Part shown: in pieces, positions 8,762 through 18,310 of the stretch
Numbering within the stretch: position 1 is the stretch's first letter
Layout of the letters: each line of letters begins with the position of its first letter
Assembly: GCF_005145045.1 (NCBI RefSeq)
Contig: NZ_CP039691.1
Coordinates: 2,244,001-2,308,000, forward strand
DNA length: 64,000 bases
Origin: Agrobacterium larrymoorei
GTDB lineage: Bacteria; Pseudomonadota; Alphaproteobacteria; Rhizobiales; Rhizobiaceae
Direction of reading: 5' to 3'
Notes under the pieces: generated by a model
Database searches by the model: none
What the model was told of the DNA's origin: nothing
What the model saw: the letters and a program-made list of their open reading frames with translations, nothing else
Translations under genes and position numbers: made by a program

Positions 8762-9177
8762 ATATAGGAGAAGCTTCGCAGGCCTCCGGCGTTTCAGCCA
8801 AGATGATCCGCTATTACGAGCAGATCGGCCTCATCTCGCCCGCCACCCGCGCCGACAACAATTACCGGCTCTATGGCGAACAGGAGGTGCACAATCTGCG
8901 CTTCATCAAGCGCGCCCGCACGCTGGGCTTCTCGCTGGAAGAAACGGAGACGCTGCTGAAACTCTGGCAGGACAAGGAGCGGGAAAGCTCCGCCGTCAAG
9001 GATATCGCGCTCGCCCACATCGCCGATCTGGAGCGGAAAATCGCGGAAATGAAGGGCATGGTGAAAACGCTCTCGCACCTCGCCCACTGCTGCGGCGGCG
9101 ACCACCGGCCGGATTGCCCGATCCTCGATGACCTTGCCGGAACCGACGCCATCTCTCCCAAGCACAAAACCGCTTGA
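8758..9177 (+). CDS. hmrR: Copper-responsive MerR-family regulator HmrR/CueR
   Basis: 139 residues: N-terminal winged helix-turn-helix (MNIGEASQASGVSAKMIRYY), long dimerisation helix, and the Cu(I) loop with C112 and C120 in CCGGDHRPDC. These are the same positions that bind Cu(I) in CueR. ATG overlaps the copA stop (ATGA), so the two are translationally coupled. It likely activates the promoter at 6188-6218, and because it is itself in the operon it should autoregulate positively. Confidence 0.95.
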   Translation: MNIGEASQASGVSAKMIRYYEQIGLISPATRADNNYRLYGEQEVHNLRFIKRARTLGFSLEETETLLKLWQDKERESSAVKDIALAHIADLERKIAEMKGMVKTLSHLAHCCGGDHRPDCPILDDLAGTDAISPKHKTA

Positions 9178-9195
9178 AACTGAAAAGGAAAACCC

Positions 9196-9396
9196 ATGAC
9201 ACAGACAATATTCACCGTGCCGGACATGACCTGCGGCCATTGCGAAAAGACGATCCGCGGCGCGCTGGCAGATGCGCTTCCCGGCGCTGATGTCAGCATC
9301 GATCTTTCGACGCATCGCGTTATCGTAGCGGGGGATGCCGACACAGCCTTTGCTGCCATGCAGGAGGTTGGTTACAGCCCGGAGCGCATGGGCTGA
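9196..9396 (+). CDS. copZ: Copper chaperone CopZ (heavy-metal-associated domain)
   Basis: 66 residues, a single ferredoxin-like HMA domain with MTCGHC (C13, C16). It carries Cu(I) in the cytoplasm and hands it to CopA and possibly HmrR. It lies 18 bp after hmrR behind an AAAAGGAAA ribosome-binding site, as the last gene of the copper operon. Confidence 0.95.
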   Translation: MTQTIFTVPDMTCGHCEKTIRGALADALPGADVSIDLSTHRVIVAGDADTAFAAMQEVGYSPERMG

Positions 9397-9402
9397 GCCT
9401 CT

Positions 9403-9834
9403 TCATCTTGAAATCCGCGTCGATAGAATGATGGAGGACAGCGTTCTCTCCACCCCATCCAGCGCGCCGATTTTATCGATAAGCCCATCGAGATCGGATA
9501 TGGAGGGGGCGGCGAGAATGGCAATCAGATCGAAGCTGCCGCTGACGGAATGCAGCGTCGTCACTTCCTTTATCGCGGAAAGCGATGCCGTGACTGCGGC
9601 AAGCGCCTTGGGCGCAATGGTGATCAGCACATGGGCCCGCACCAATCCGGAGAGATAGCTCTCGGAAAGTCTCAAGCCATAGCCGGAAATCACGCCCTCC
9701 GCCTCCAGCCGCTCTATGCGCGCCTGGACGGTAGTGCGTGAGAGCCCCAACCTGCGGGCCAGCTCCGCCACTGGCATGCGGGCATTGTCCCCCAGAAGGG
9801 AAAGCAATGCCCGGTCTTTTTCCGTTATAGACAT
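9403..9834 (-). CDS. Lrp/AsnC-family transcriptional regulator
   Basis: 143 residues from the ATG at 9834 (an in-frame start 7 codons earlier is less likely). N-terminal winged HTH (ITEKDRALLSLLGDNARMPV, then LARRLGLSRTTVQARIERLE) and a C-terminal RAM/AsnC effector domain (VSGSFDLIAILAA and following residues). It is divergent from the saccharopine dehydrogenase-like gene at 9954 across 119 bp. By the usual habit of this family it probably controls that gene in response to an amino acid such as lysine; that is inference. Confidence 0.92.
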   Translation of the reverse strand: MSITEKDRALLSLLGDNARMPVAELARRLGLSRTTVQARIERLEAEGVISGYGLRLSESYLSGLVRAHVLITIAPKALAAVTASLSAIKEVTTLHSVSGSFDLIAILAAPSISDLDGLIDKIGALDGVERTLSSIILSTRISR

Positions 9835-9953
9835 AGTGCAAAATCCAGCCGTCAATCTGACTAATCTTATGCTTCCATCTGAACAATGTGAAGCTATGAA
9901 TCGATATCCAAAAGCTGCATTCTGTTACCTCAATTCATTCGAGGGGACAGGAC

Positions 9954-11054
9954 ATGAAACACATCGTCGTTGTCGGTGCAGGCAATATCGGATCGGCCAT
10001 CGCCTGGATGCTGGCCGTGACGGGGGATTACCGGATCACGGTCGCGGATCGCGCTGTCGATCAGCTTGCCAATGTTCCAGCGCATGAGCGGATCGATACC
10101 GAGGTGGTGGACATTACGGATCGCCTTGGCCTTCAGGCGCTTTTAAAAGACAAGTTCGCCGTCCTTTCCGCCGCGCCCTTTCACCTGACGGCGGGTATTG
10201 CCGAGGCGGCGGTTGCGGTCGGCACGCACTATCTCGACCTTACCGAAGATGTCGAATCCACCCGCAAGGTCAAGAAGCTGGCCGAAACGGCAGAGATTGC
10301 GCTCATCCCTCAATGCGGGCTGGCACCAGGCTTCATCTCCATCGTCGCGGCTGATCTGGCAGCCCGTTTCGACAGGCTGGACAGCGTGCGCATGCGCGTC
10401 GGCGCGCTGCCGCAATATCCTTCCAACGCCTTGAATTATAACCTGACCTGGAGCACGGACGGCCTCATCAACGAATATATCGAGCCCTGCGAAGCCATTG
10501 TCGAAGGGCGGCTGACAGCGGTTCCCGCGCTGGAAGAACGCGAGGAGTTCTCGCTGGACGGCGTAACCTATGAGGCCTTCAATACCTCCGGCGGGCTTGG
10601 CACTCTGGCCTCCACTCTGGAAGGCAAGGTGCGCACGATGAATTACCGCACCATCCGCTATCCCGGCCATGTGTCGATCATGAAGGCGCTTCTCAACGAC
10701 CTCAATCTGCGCAACCGCCGCGATGTATTGAAGGACCTGTTCGAAAACGCACTACCCGCCACCATGCAGGATGTTGTCATCGTGTTCGTCACCGTCTGCG
10801 GCACAAGAAACGGCCGCTTCATGCAGGAAACCTACGCCAACAAGGTCTATGCCAGCCCCATTTCCGGCCGCATGATGAGCGCCATCCAAATCACCACCGC
10901 CGCCGGAATCTGCACCGTGCTCGACCTTCTGGCTGCGGAAAAACTGCCATCGAAGGGTTTCGTAAAACAGGAAGACGTGGCGCTGCACGACTTCCTGACC
11001 AATCGTTTCGGGCAGTATTATGTGACGCGGGAAGGGCTGGCGAAGGTGGGGTAA
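9954..11054 (+). CDS. Saccharopine dehydrogenase-like (Lys9-type) oxidoreductase
   Basis: 366 residues. N-terminal Rossmann fold with VVVGAGNIGSAIAW for NAD(P), then SAAPFHLTAGIAEAAVAVGTHYLDLTED and PQCGLAPGFISIVAADL. All are typical of saccharopine dehydrogenase C-terminal-type and lysine 6-dehydrogenase-like enzymes. Likely cytoplasmic lysine metabolism, but saccharopine-forming versus lysine 6-dehydrogenase activity cannot be separated by eye. An Lrp-type regulator is encoded divergently. GAGGGGACAGG precedes the ATG. Confidence 0.88.
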   Translation: MKHIVVVGAGNIGSAIAWMLAVTGDYRITVADRAVDQLANVPAHERIDTEVVDITDRLGLQALLKDKFAVLSAAPFHLTAGIAEAAVAVGTHYLDLTEDVESTRKVKKLAETAEIALIPQCGLAPGFISIVAADLAARFDRLDSVRMRVGALPQYPSNALNYNLTWSTDGLINEYIEPCEAIVEGRLTAVPALEEREEFSLDGVTYEAFNTSGGLGTLASTLEGKVRTMNYRTIRYPGHVSIMKALLNDLNLRNRRDVLKDLFENALPATMQDVVIVFVTVCGTRNGRFMQETYANKVYASPISGRMMSAIQITTAAGICTVLDLLAAEKLPSKGFVKQEDVALHDFLTNRFGQYYVTREGLAKVG

Positions 11055-11067
11055 GCCCCCTTCTCAT

Positions 11068-11547
11068 TCACCCCCGCCTCTGCGCCTCTGGCCGCTCACC
11101 CACCGTCAGCGGCCAGTCCACCACATAATCCTCGAAGTCATCGACCTCGACATCCTTCTCATTCACCGTGCGCCCGCGCGCCGAGATGCCCGCTTGGTGC
11201 ACCGTTTCGGGGTCGCCGGAGACGAGGTGGTGCCACCAGTAAAGGTCGTGCCCGTCGCGCACCAGGGCGTAAGCGCAGGTGGGCGGTAGCCAGCCGATTT
11301 CGTTGACGAGTTTGAGGTTGAGCTGAATGCAGTCCGGCACCGTTGCGAAGCGGTTTTCGTAATCCGAGCAGCGACAGCTTTCCCCATCCAGAAGCTGGCA
11401 GCCGACGGAAGTGAACACCACTTCGCCCGTGTCCCAATCTTCCAGCTTGTTGAGACAGCACAGGCCGCAGCCATCGCACAGGCTTTCCCATTCGCTGTTA
11501 CTCATTTGCGCCAGCGATTTTGTTTTCCAGAATGGCGCGTCACTCAT
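11068..11547 (-). CDS. YcgN-family cysteine cluster protein
   Basis: 159 residues from the ATG at 11547. It contains the family's invariant cysteines: CDGCGLCC near residue 29, then [26 protein letters not shown] and [11 protein letters not shown], together with the [17 protein letters not shown] block. The cysteines suggest metal (Fe-S or zinc) binding. Function is unknown. Upstream in-frame codons at 11577 are weakly supported. The gene is convergent with the saccharopine dehydrogenase-like gene 13 bp away. Confidence 0.88.
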   Translation of the reverse strand: MSDAPFWKTKSLAQMSNSEWESLCDGCGLCCLNKLEDWDTGEVVFTSVGCQLLDGESCRCSDYENRFATVPDCIQLNLKLVNEIGWLPPTCAYALVRDGHDLYWWHHLVSGDPETVHQAGISARGRTVNEKDVEVDDFEDYVVDWPLTVGERPEAQRRG

Positions 11548-11730
11548 CGTTAATATTTCCGTTTCATTTTGCTGCATAGGGCTTCAAATAGAGTAGCCCG
11601 TTTTGTCGTATCGCTATCGGCTGGATTATAAGATATTTCTTAATTCCGGCAGAGTGGTGGTGAGGAATGACCCGCGCAAGCTTGTTGCGTCAAGCGTTTG
11701 CTCGCCATATCGAACAGGAATACGTTTCAG

Positions 11731-13905
11731 GTGCAGGAAGACAACAAAAAGAAACAGGCGCGCCGTAAACGCCACATTCTGCTTCGGATCGATTCCTGGA
11801 TCGATTCCAGCCTCTGGACAGCCGCATCCCGCGCTATCGATTTCTGGGAAGAAGTTACCATCGTTTCGCGCAAGCTGCATCTGCGCGGCTGGAAAAAGTT
11901 TCTCATCAACATTGCGGATGACGCGTTGACGGTTGGCGTCGCCGGTTCCGTCGTGCTGCTGGCGCTCGCCCTGCCCGCCTTCGAGGAAACCAAGAAGGAC
12001 TGGCGCTATCGCGGTGATTTCGCTGTCACATTTCTGGATCGCTACGGCAACACAATCGGCCATCGCGGCATTATTCACGAAGATTCCGTGCCGATCGACC
12101 AGATGCCGGATCACTTCATCAAGGCCGTTCTGGCAACGGAAGACCGGCGTTTCTTCGATCATTTCGGCATCGACTTCATCGGCCTTGCCCGCGCCATGAG
12201 CGAAAACGCCCGCGCAGGCGGCGTCGTGCAGGGTGGCTCCACGCTGACGCAACAGCTGGCCAAGAACCTGTTCCTCACCAATGAGCGCTCGCTTGAACGC
12301 AAGATCAAGGAAGCCTTTCTGGCATTGTGGCTGGAAGCCAACATGTCGAAGAAGGAAATCCTCTCGCTCTATCTAGACCGCGCCTATATGGGCGGCGGCA
12401 CATTCGGTGCGGCAGCGGCAGCGCAGTTTTATTTCGGCAAGAACCTTACGGATGTGACGCTGGCGGAATCCGCCATTCTGGCCGGTCTGTTCAAGGCACC
12501 GGCGAAATATGCGCCGCACGTCAACCTTCCCGCCGCCCGCGCGCGGGCAAATACCGTGCTTTCCAACCTCGTGCAGGGCGGCTTGATGACCGAAGGTCAG
12601 GTGGTGGGCGCACGCCGCAACCCGGCAACCGTTATCGACCGCGAAGAGAAGCAGGCACCGGATTACTTCCTCGACTGGGCGTTTGACGAGGTGCAGCGTC
12701 TGGCCAAGGAAGGCAAGATCAAGGACCATACTGTGGTCGTGCGTACGACCATCGATACCGGCCTTCAGCAGGCGGCCGAGCAGGCCATGGAAGGCAGCCT
12801 CCGCGAATTTGGCGAGGGTTACAAGGTCAAGCAGGGTGCGATGGTGATGATCGAAAATGGCGGCGGCATCCGCGCCATGGTCGGTGGGCGGGACTATGGC
12901 GAAAGCCAGTTCAACCGCGCAACGGCGGCGCTGCGCCAGCCGGGTTCGTCCTTCAAGGTCTACACCTATTCCGCCGCCATGGAGAAGGGTTACAAGCCGG
13001 AAACGCTGATTTCCGATGCCCCGGTCACATGGCGCGGCTGGTCTCCGCAGAATTATGGCCGCTCCTATGCGGGCAAGGTAACGCTGCAGACCGCGCTCGC
13101 GAAATCCTATAACACCGTGCCCGTGCGCCTTGCCAAAGATGTGCTTGGCACGCAGATCATCGTGGATACGGCCAAGGCTATGGGCGTTGCTACACCGCTC
13201 CGCACCGACAAGACCATTCCGCTCGGCACCTCCGAGGTTACCGTGCTGGACCAGGCAACCGGCTATGCCGTGTTCCCTGCAAACGGCATGCAATCCCGCC
13301 GCCACGGCATCGAGCAGGTGCTGGATTACGAGGGCAAGGTTCTCTACGATTTCGACCGCGACGAGCAACCGGCCCACCGCGTGCTTTCCGAAGAAGCCAC
13401 CTCCAAGATGAACCGCATGCTGGTGACCATTCCAGTCGAAGGCACGGCGCGGCGCAGCGCACTGGACAACGGCATCGTCTCCGGCGGCAAGACGGGCACC
13501 TCGCAGGCCTACCGCGACGCGTGGTATGTGGGCTTCACCGGCAACTACACGACCGCCGTCTGGTTCGGCAATGACGATTTCACCTCCATGAACAACATGA
13601 CCGGCGGCGCCCTGCCCGCGATGACGTTCAAGCGCCTGATGGATTACGCCCACCAAGGCATGGAACTACGCCCCATCCCCGGCATCCAGAACCCGCTGCC
13701 CACAGGCTCCCGCCCACAACCCGCAGCCGGCGCAGCCATCGCCTCCGCCGACGCCCTGCCCGCGCTAACCCGCCCCCGCTCTCTATCAACTGAGGCCACA
13801 CGCGTTATTCGCTCCATTGGCAAGCAGTTGAAGGAAGCCTCTGCGCCTGCGTTGACGGTGCAGAAGGTGGCGGAAGTTGGTGGGGATGTGCCGGTGAAGC
13901 GGTAG
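11731..13905 (+). CDS. Class A penicillin-binding protein (transglycosylase/transpeptidase, PBP1A type)
   Basis: 724 residues from the GTG at 11731 (AGGA 11 nt upstream); a TTG at 11698 is possible. A cytoplasmic basic N-terminus is followed by one membrane helix (LTVGVAGSVVLLALALPAF). The GT51 domain carries the catalytic Glu in EDRRFFDHFGID (residue ~137) and GGSTLTQQLAKNLFL. The transpeptidase domain has SSFK (Ser ~406), SYN and KTGT (~587). It polymerises and cross-links peptidoglycan in the periplasm. It ends in a Pro/Ala-rich tail. Confidence 0.95.
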   Translation: MQEDNKKKQARRKRHILLRIDSWIDSSLWTAASRAIDFWEEVTIVSRKLHLRGWKKFLINIADDALTVGVAGSVVLLALALPAFEETKKDWRYRGDFAVTFLDRYGNTIGHRGIIHEDSVPIDQMPDHFIKAVLATEDRRFFDHFGIDFIGLARAMSENARAGGVVQGGSTLTQQLAKNLFLTNERSLERKIKEAFLALWLEANMSKKEILSLYLDRAYMGGGTFGAAAAAQFYFGKNLTDVTLAESAILAGLFKAPAKYAPHVNLPAARARANTVLSNLVQGGLMTEGQVVGARRNPATVIDREEKQAPDYFLDWAFDEVQRLAKEGKIKDHTVVVRTTIDTGLQQAAEQAMEGSLREFGEGYKVKQGAMVMIENGGGIRAMVGGRDYGESQFNRATAALRQPGSSFKVYTYSAAMEKGYKPETLISDAPVTWRGWSPQNYGRSYAGKVTLQTALAKSYNTVPVRLAKDVLGTQIIVDTAKAMGVATPLRTDKTIPLGTSEVTVLDQATGYAVFPANGMQSRRHGIEQVLDYEGKVLYDFDRDEQPAHRVLSEEATSKMNRMLVTIPVEGTARRSALDNGIVSGGKTGTSQAYRDAWYVGFTGNYTTAVWFGNDDFTSMNNMTGGALPAMTFKRLMDYAHQGMELRPIPGIQNPLPTGSRPQPAAGAAIASADALPALTRPRSLSTEATRVIRSIGKQLKEASAPALTVQKVAEVGGDVPVKR

Positions 13906-13999
13906 GCTGCCATCACCGCGTTTCCGCACAGCATATTCTCGGCCCCATATAGACTATAATTTTCAAATCATTTCATAATGTTACGCTAAGGCTTACTTC

Positions 14000-14734
14000 A
14001 TGTTCGTTATTTATCTTGCCGTGCCATTCGGCGCCTTGCTCGGAGGGCTCGGAGGCTTTCTGGGAACAGGTGGCGGCACATTTGCCATCCCGCTGCTGGT
14101 CTTGATGTTTGCATACGATCAGAAAGCTGCACAAGGTACGGCGCTGGTCATGGTGGTTGTCAATGTGCTTTACGCGCTTCTGAAATATCGCAGCAAAGGC
14201 AGCTTCGACTTCAAGGCCGCCCTTGTGCTTTCCATCAGCGGAAGCCTGACCTCGACACTCAGCGCAGCCTGGGCGCTCTCCCTGCCAAGCGAAACACTGA
14301 AATGGTGGTACGGCGCCTTCCTCATTCTCCTTGCAGCCTTCGTTGCCGTGACACGCAGCAAAAAATTCGTTTCCAGCAGTTTTGACTATAGATGGATGTT
14401 TTTGCCTGGGGCGATTGGTGGCGTGTCTCTTGGCCTGTTCGGTGTTGGCGGCGCCATGCTGGCCGTGCCACTGCTCGTCATGTTCTTCGGCCAATCACAG
14501 GTCAAAGCGCAAGGCTTGGGACTGGCCCTCGCGCTTCCCGGCTGCAGCATTAGCCTCATCCAGTACGGCTATCATGACCATGTCGATTGGCTGGTTGGCG
14601 CGTTGTTTGCCGTGGGTGGTTTGCTTGGCGTTCCGGCAGGCGTTCATCTGGCTCACAAGGTAAAAGAGCGAACCTTGGTTCTCGCCTTTTGCAGTTTACT
14701 CACGCTTGCTGGAACGTTGATAGTAGCAAAGTGA
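14000..14734 (+). CDS. TSUP-family (TauE/SafE) membrane transporter
   Basis: 244 residues with about eight membrane helices arranged as two halves. Each half carries the family's Gly-rich pattern (GGLGGFLGTGGGTFAIPLL near residue 17; GGVSLGLFGVGGAMLAVPLL near 138). TSUP proteins export sulfite, organosulfonates or related anions; the substrate here is unknown. Monocistronic by appearance. Confidence 0.9.
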   Translation: MFVIYLAVPFGALLGGLGGFLGTGGGTFAIPLLVLMFAYDQKAAQGTALVMVVVNVLYALLKYRSKGSFDFKAALVLSISGSLTSTLSAAWALSLPSETLKWWYGAFLILLAAFVAVTRSKKFVSSSFDYRWMFLPGAIGGVSLGLFGVGGAMLAVPLLVMFFGQSQVKAQGLGLALALPGCSISLIQYGYHDHVDWLVGALFAVGGLLGVPAGVHLAHKVKERTLVLAFCSLLTLAGTLIVAK

Positions 14735-14764
14735 TAGCACTGGAATTCTGGTTTTGATGTCCAG

Positions 14765-15154
14765 TTAGAGGCCAAACGAGATGGCTCTACGATCCGCCTG
14801 CGTTTGACCGTCATAGCCCCAGTTTTTCCCCGGCACCTCGTGGATGACGATGTATGTGGCTTCCGGCAAGTCAGAAATTTGGCTGCGAAGGTATTCCATC
14901 ACCTTGGAAACGAACCGACGCTTTTGTTCGACGGAGTTCGTTCCGGAAGTGACGTAAATGTCCAAATGAGCAGTCGCGCCTCTTACTCGACCGCCAACGG
15001 TCCATATGGGCGATTGTAAATTTTCAATCGAAACCGAAGTCAGTTCGTATCGCTTCTCCAGCTCAGACGCGATCAAATCAGTCAGTTGGGAGGCCGTATC
15101 TTCAGGCGAAGGCAGGGAAACATCTGCTCCTAAAGTCAATCGTGCATAAGGCAT
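14765..15154 (-). CDS. Tautomerase (4-oxalocrotonate tautomerase/MIF superfamily)
   Basis: 129 residues starting at the ATG at 15154. After Met removal this gives the N-terminal proline (MPYARLTLG) that is the catalytic base of this superfamily, and a GGAG site lies ~10 nt upstream. Two beta-alpha-beta halves are visible: PYARLTLGADVSLPSPEDTA, and HLDIYVTSGTNSVEQKRRFV with YIVIHEVPGKNWGYDG. The latter resembles the VxIxExxxxxWG tail of fused or long tautomerases. Divergent from a LysR regulator 90 bp away. Confidence 0.85.
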   Translation of the reverse strand: MPYARLTLGADVSLPSPEDTASQLTDLIASELEKRYELTSVSIENLQSPIWTVGGRVRGATAHLDIYVTSGTNSVEQKRRFVSKVMEYLRSQISDLPEATYIVIHEVPGKNWGYDGQTQADRRAISFGL

Positions 15155-15206
15155 CAAAATCTCCATCGGTTGACAGTCTCGATTTTGATTGAGAAAAACA
15201 GAAATT

Positions 15207-15220
15207 AAATTGCCTAATTT
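15207..15220. promoter_or_regulatory. Inverted repeat between tautomerase and lysR-type gene
   Basis: AAATT-GCCT-AATTT (15207-15220) lies centrally in the 90-bp divergent intergenic region. It contains the T-N11-A arrangement expected of a LysR-type binding site. Assignment rests on location and symmetry only. Confidence 0.4.
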
Positions 15221-15244
15221 GAAATTCTGACTTGAGTTAAACTC

Positions 15245-16087
15245 ATGATTCAAGATTTACCCTCTCAGCTCCTTCGCAGTTTTGTCACTGTCGTCGATTG
15301 CCGCTCGCTTGCCATTGCAGCACCTCGCCTGGGCCGTAGCGAATCCGCGATCAGCCTTCAAATGGCTCGGCTTGAAAAGCTCGTCGGACAAGCTCTTTTC
15401 GATAGGGATGGGCGCGGATTGAAGGTTAATCAGACTGGCAATTTGCTGCTGATGCATGCCCGGATGATTTTGGAGAAGATAGATGCTGCGCGTGCGGAGT
15501 TGGACGCTGCTGGGACAGCCTATTTTCGGATCGGAGTGGTTCAGGACTTTGTTGGAGCCGTTCTGAAACCGGCGCTTTCCGACATCAATCGCACTCACCC
15601 CGGCGCTACTGTCTCCATCATCGTCGCTGGAACAAGCGAATTATTAAAGGCGCTTAGCGAGGAGAAAATTGACGTCGCTCTTTGTGCGAGTGAGCCCATA
15701 AGCGGCACACCTTCAATAACTCTTCCCATGCGCTGGTTTGGAGACATAGGTCTCACGGATGGCGACGTTGTGCCGCTCATTGGCATAACGGGCTTCTGCC
15801 CTTTCATGGTGGCCGCTAAAAACGCCCTGACTGCCGCTGGCCGTTCATGGCATGTCGTCCTTGAGACACCCAGCCTTGAAGGCGTGCAGGCTGCGGTCGA
15901 GGCAGGCCTAGGCCTGACATGCCGGACAAAGCTAGGGATTAACCTGCCTCCAATAGAAGAGGGACTGCTTCCGAATCTTCCTTCAGCACCTTACTCGATC
16001 ATTAAACGTAATTCCCCACGCAAAGATGCGGCACTTGCTGCCGAACTCATCACGCGGCACCTAAATTTGATGAATGTGGCAAGGTAA
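15245..16087 (+). CDS. LysR-family transcriptional regulator
   Basis: 280 residues: N-terminal HTH (LRSFVTVVDCRSLAIAAPRL, then GRSESAISLQMARLEKLVG) and a C-terminal periplasmic-binding-like effector domain beginning near YFRIGVVQDFVGAVL. It is divergent from the tautomerase gene, so it probably senses a substrate or product of that enzyme. The ligand is unknown. Confidence 0.93.
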   Translation: MIQDLPSQLLRSFVTVVDCRSLAIAAPRLGRSESAISLQMARLEKLVGQALFDRDGRGLKVNQTGNLLLMHARMILEKIDAARAELDAAGTAYFRIGVVQDFVGAVLKPALSDINRTHPGATVSIIVAGTSELLKALSEEKIDVALCASEPISGTPSITLPMRWFGDIGLTDGDVVPLIGITGFCPFMVAAKNALTAAGRSWHVVLETPSLEGVQAAVEAGLGLTCRTKLGINLPPIEEGLLPNLPSAPYSIIKRNSPRKDAALAAELITRHLNLMNVAR

Positions 16088-16263
16088 CCGGCAATCGCAT
16101 ACGATCTAGAGTTCGGCCCAATATTGCTCAAGTAAGGCAGGTCGCGCCCTCGGCTTTCAGGGCCTGCAACCAATTCCCCTCTCCAACCGTTCACCCCAAC
16201 ACAAAAACGCTCAAGCCCCTCAAGCACTTGGGCGTTCGTTTCCATTCCGGTTGGAGCCCAGAC

Positions 16264-16695
16264 ATGAATGAAGTGTCTCGCAGAGAAGCCTCTGCCTATC
16301 CCTTCCAGTCCCTTTTCGTGCCGTTTCCCTTTGTCTGTTTTTCGTTGGCGCTGGCGACGGATGTTGCGTTTTGGCAGACGGCGAATTTGATGTGGCAGAA
16401 TTTTTCGGCCTGGTTGCTGTTTGCAGGGCTGGTGGCTGGTGGGCTTGCCGTTTTGGCGGGGTTGCTGGATCTGTTGAGGGCGCGGACGCGGCCCATGCGG
16501 CCTTCGTTTGTCTCCGTCCTTCTGTTTTTGGTGATGCTCATCTTCGCCTTCGTCAACAGTCTGGTTCATGCCGGTGATGGGTGGACGGCTGTGGTGCCTT
16601 ACGGGTTGCTGCTTTCTGCGATCACCTTCGTCGTATCGTTGATGGCTGTCGCCTCTTCCACCCGCAAATATGCCCGTCTGGCCTGGAGAGTATGA
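16264..16695 (+). CDS. DUF2231-type four-helix membrane protein
   Basis: 143 residues from the ATG at 16264. A short polar N-terminus is followed by four membrane helices (FPFVCFSLALATDVAFW; SAWLLFAGLVAGGLAVLAGL; SFVSVLLFLVMLIFAFV; VVPYGLLLSAITFVVSL). The spacing and the FPxxxFxxAxxxDxxFW start fit DUF2231. Its stop overlaps the start of the downstream sugar dehydrogenase gene (ATGA), a pairing that suggests a shared membrane-associated role. Confidence 0.75.
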   Translation: MNEVSRREASAYPFQSLFVPFPFVCFSLALATDVAFWQTANLMWQNFSAWLLFAGLVAGGLAVLAGLLDLLRARTRPMRPSFVSVLLFLVMLIFAFVNSLVHAGDGWTAVVPYGLLLSAITFVVSLMAVASSTRKYARLAWRV

Positions 16696-18164
16696 TGATG
16701 GCTTACCGCTTTTTCGCCCCCGCACTTCTTCTCACCAGTGTCGCTTTTATTCTGCCTGCATGCAGCGATCAGAACGGCAATTTCGATACCGCGCAGCAGA
16801 TTGGCGCCGACCCGGTTCTGCCTGAACCCGCCATGAGCCTCATTCCCGATCTCAAGGTTGCGGAGGTGGTTGGCTGGAAGGATGGCGAGATGCCCACCGT
16901 GCCGGAGGGCCTGAAGATTTCCGTCTATCAGAAGGATCTCGTCAATCCGCGCACGGTGCACACGCTACCGAATGGCGATGTGCTGGTGGTGCAATCGCGC
17001 GAACCGAAAGGCGGTCAGTCGGCATCGCGCCCTAAGGACATTATTCGCGGCTGGATCATGTCCATTGCGCATGGCACCAGCGGTGGTACGCCGAAGGAAA
17101 GCAACATCATCACGCTTCTGCGCGATACGAACCGCGATGGCACCGTGGATGAGCGGCATGATCTGCTAACCAAGCTCGACTCCCCCTTCGGCGTCGCCTT
17201 CGCCGATAACACTCTCTATGTGGCCACTTCCAACGAAATTCTGGCCTATCCCTATCAGCTCGGCCAGAACGAAATCACCGGCGAGCCGCGTGTGCTGACG
17301 CAGCTTCCCGGCGGGCCGATCAACCACCACTGGACGAAGGATCTAGCCCTGAGCCCGGATGGCAAGTTCCTTTATGCCTCCGTGGGCTCCAATTCCAACA
17401 TCACGGAAAACGGGCTTGAGGCAGAAAAGAACCGCGCGGCGATTTTACAGGTGGACCGGCAGACCGGCGCCTTCAAGCTGTTCGCATCCGGCCTGCGCAA
17501 CCCCAATGGGCTCGCCTTCAACCCTGAGAGCAAGGCGCTCTGGGCCGTCATCAATGAGCGTGACGAGCTTGGCCCCAACCTCGTGCCGGATTACATGACG
17601 TCGGTGAAGGAAGGCGGCTTTTACGGCTGGCCGTGGAGCTATTATGGCAACCACGTCGATGCCCGCGTCTATCCGCCTCGCCCGGATATGGTTGAAAAGG
17701 CTATCAAGCCGGATTACGCGCTTTCCAGCCATGTGGCAGCCCTTGGCCTCACCTTCTCGCTGAATTCCGCCCTGCCCGCGCCCTATCAGAACGGTGCTTT
17801 CATCGGCGAACATGGCAGCTGGAACCGCACGGCATTCAATGGCTACCGTGTGACCTTCGTGCCGTTTGAAAACGGCAAACCCGCTGGCAAGACGCAGGAT
17901 GTGGTGACCGGTTTCATTCAGGGAGACAAGGCCCGAGGCCGCCCGGTCGGCGTCGGTATTGATGGCACCGGCGCTCTGCTGGTGGCGGATGATGCAGGCA
18001 ACACGGTTTGGCGCGTGGCGGCAGCGGATGGCACGGTAACGCCCGCGCCGATTGCGACGGACGATGTTTCAGGCGGCGCGGCGGCAACCGCTCCAGTAAC
18101 GACAGCACCGGCGGCTGATGCACCTTCGCAGACGCCTGTTACGCCGACCGCTCCTGCGAACTAA
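16692..18164 (+). CDS. PQQ-dependent sugar dehydrogenase-like lipoprotein (L-sorbosone/aldose dehydrogenase family)
   Basis: 490 residues from the first of three consecutive ATGs, overlapping the upstream stop. A lipobox (FILPAC, Cys ~24) predicts an outer-membrane or periplasmic lipoprotein. The body is a six-bladed beta-propeller with family motifs: SPFGVAFADNTLYVATSNEI, NHHWTKDLALSPDGKFLYASVGSNSN, GLRNPNGLAFNPES, EGGFYGWPWSYYG and GEHGSWNRTAFNGY. It oxidises an aldose or sorbosone-like sugar with PQQ in known relatives; no PQQ synthesis genes are nearby. A low-complexity Ala/Thr/Pro tail of ~40 residues ends the protein. Confidence 0.9.
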   Translation: MMMAYRFFAPALLLTSVAFILPACSDQNGNFDTAQQIGADPVLPEPAMSLIPDLKVAEVVGWKDGEMPTVPEGLKISVYQKDLVNPRTVHTLPNGDVLVVQSREPKGGQSASRPKDIIRGWIMSIAHGTSGGTPKESNIITLLRDTNRDGTVDERHDLLTKLDSPFGVAFADNTLYVATSNEILAYPYQLGQNEITGEPRVLTQLPGGPINHHWTKDLALSPDGKFLYASVGSNSNITENGLEAEKNRAAILQVDRQTGAFKLFASGLRNPNGLAFNPESKALWAVINERDELGPNLVPDYMTSVKEGGFYGWPWSYYGNHVDARVYPPRPDMVEKAIKPDYALSSHVAALGLTFSLNSALPAPYQNGAFIGEHGSWNRTAFNGYRVTFVPFENGKPAGKTQDVVTGFIQGDKARGRPVGVGIDGTGALLVADDAGNTVWRVAAADGTVTPAPIATDDVSGGAAATAPVTTAPAADAPSQTPVTPTAPAN

Positions 18165-18310
18165 CTGCCGCGTGGAGCACGCTCGTCAGAGGGTGGTAAT
18201 GGTGCCACCCTCGGCGTCACACCGAGTTGTCCTACCGCTATCCGGTCGGGTTGACTAGCGTTCCTGAACAGTTGCCCAAGTCAGGTAGCTCGACGACTCC
18301 GCTCCCTCGG

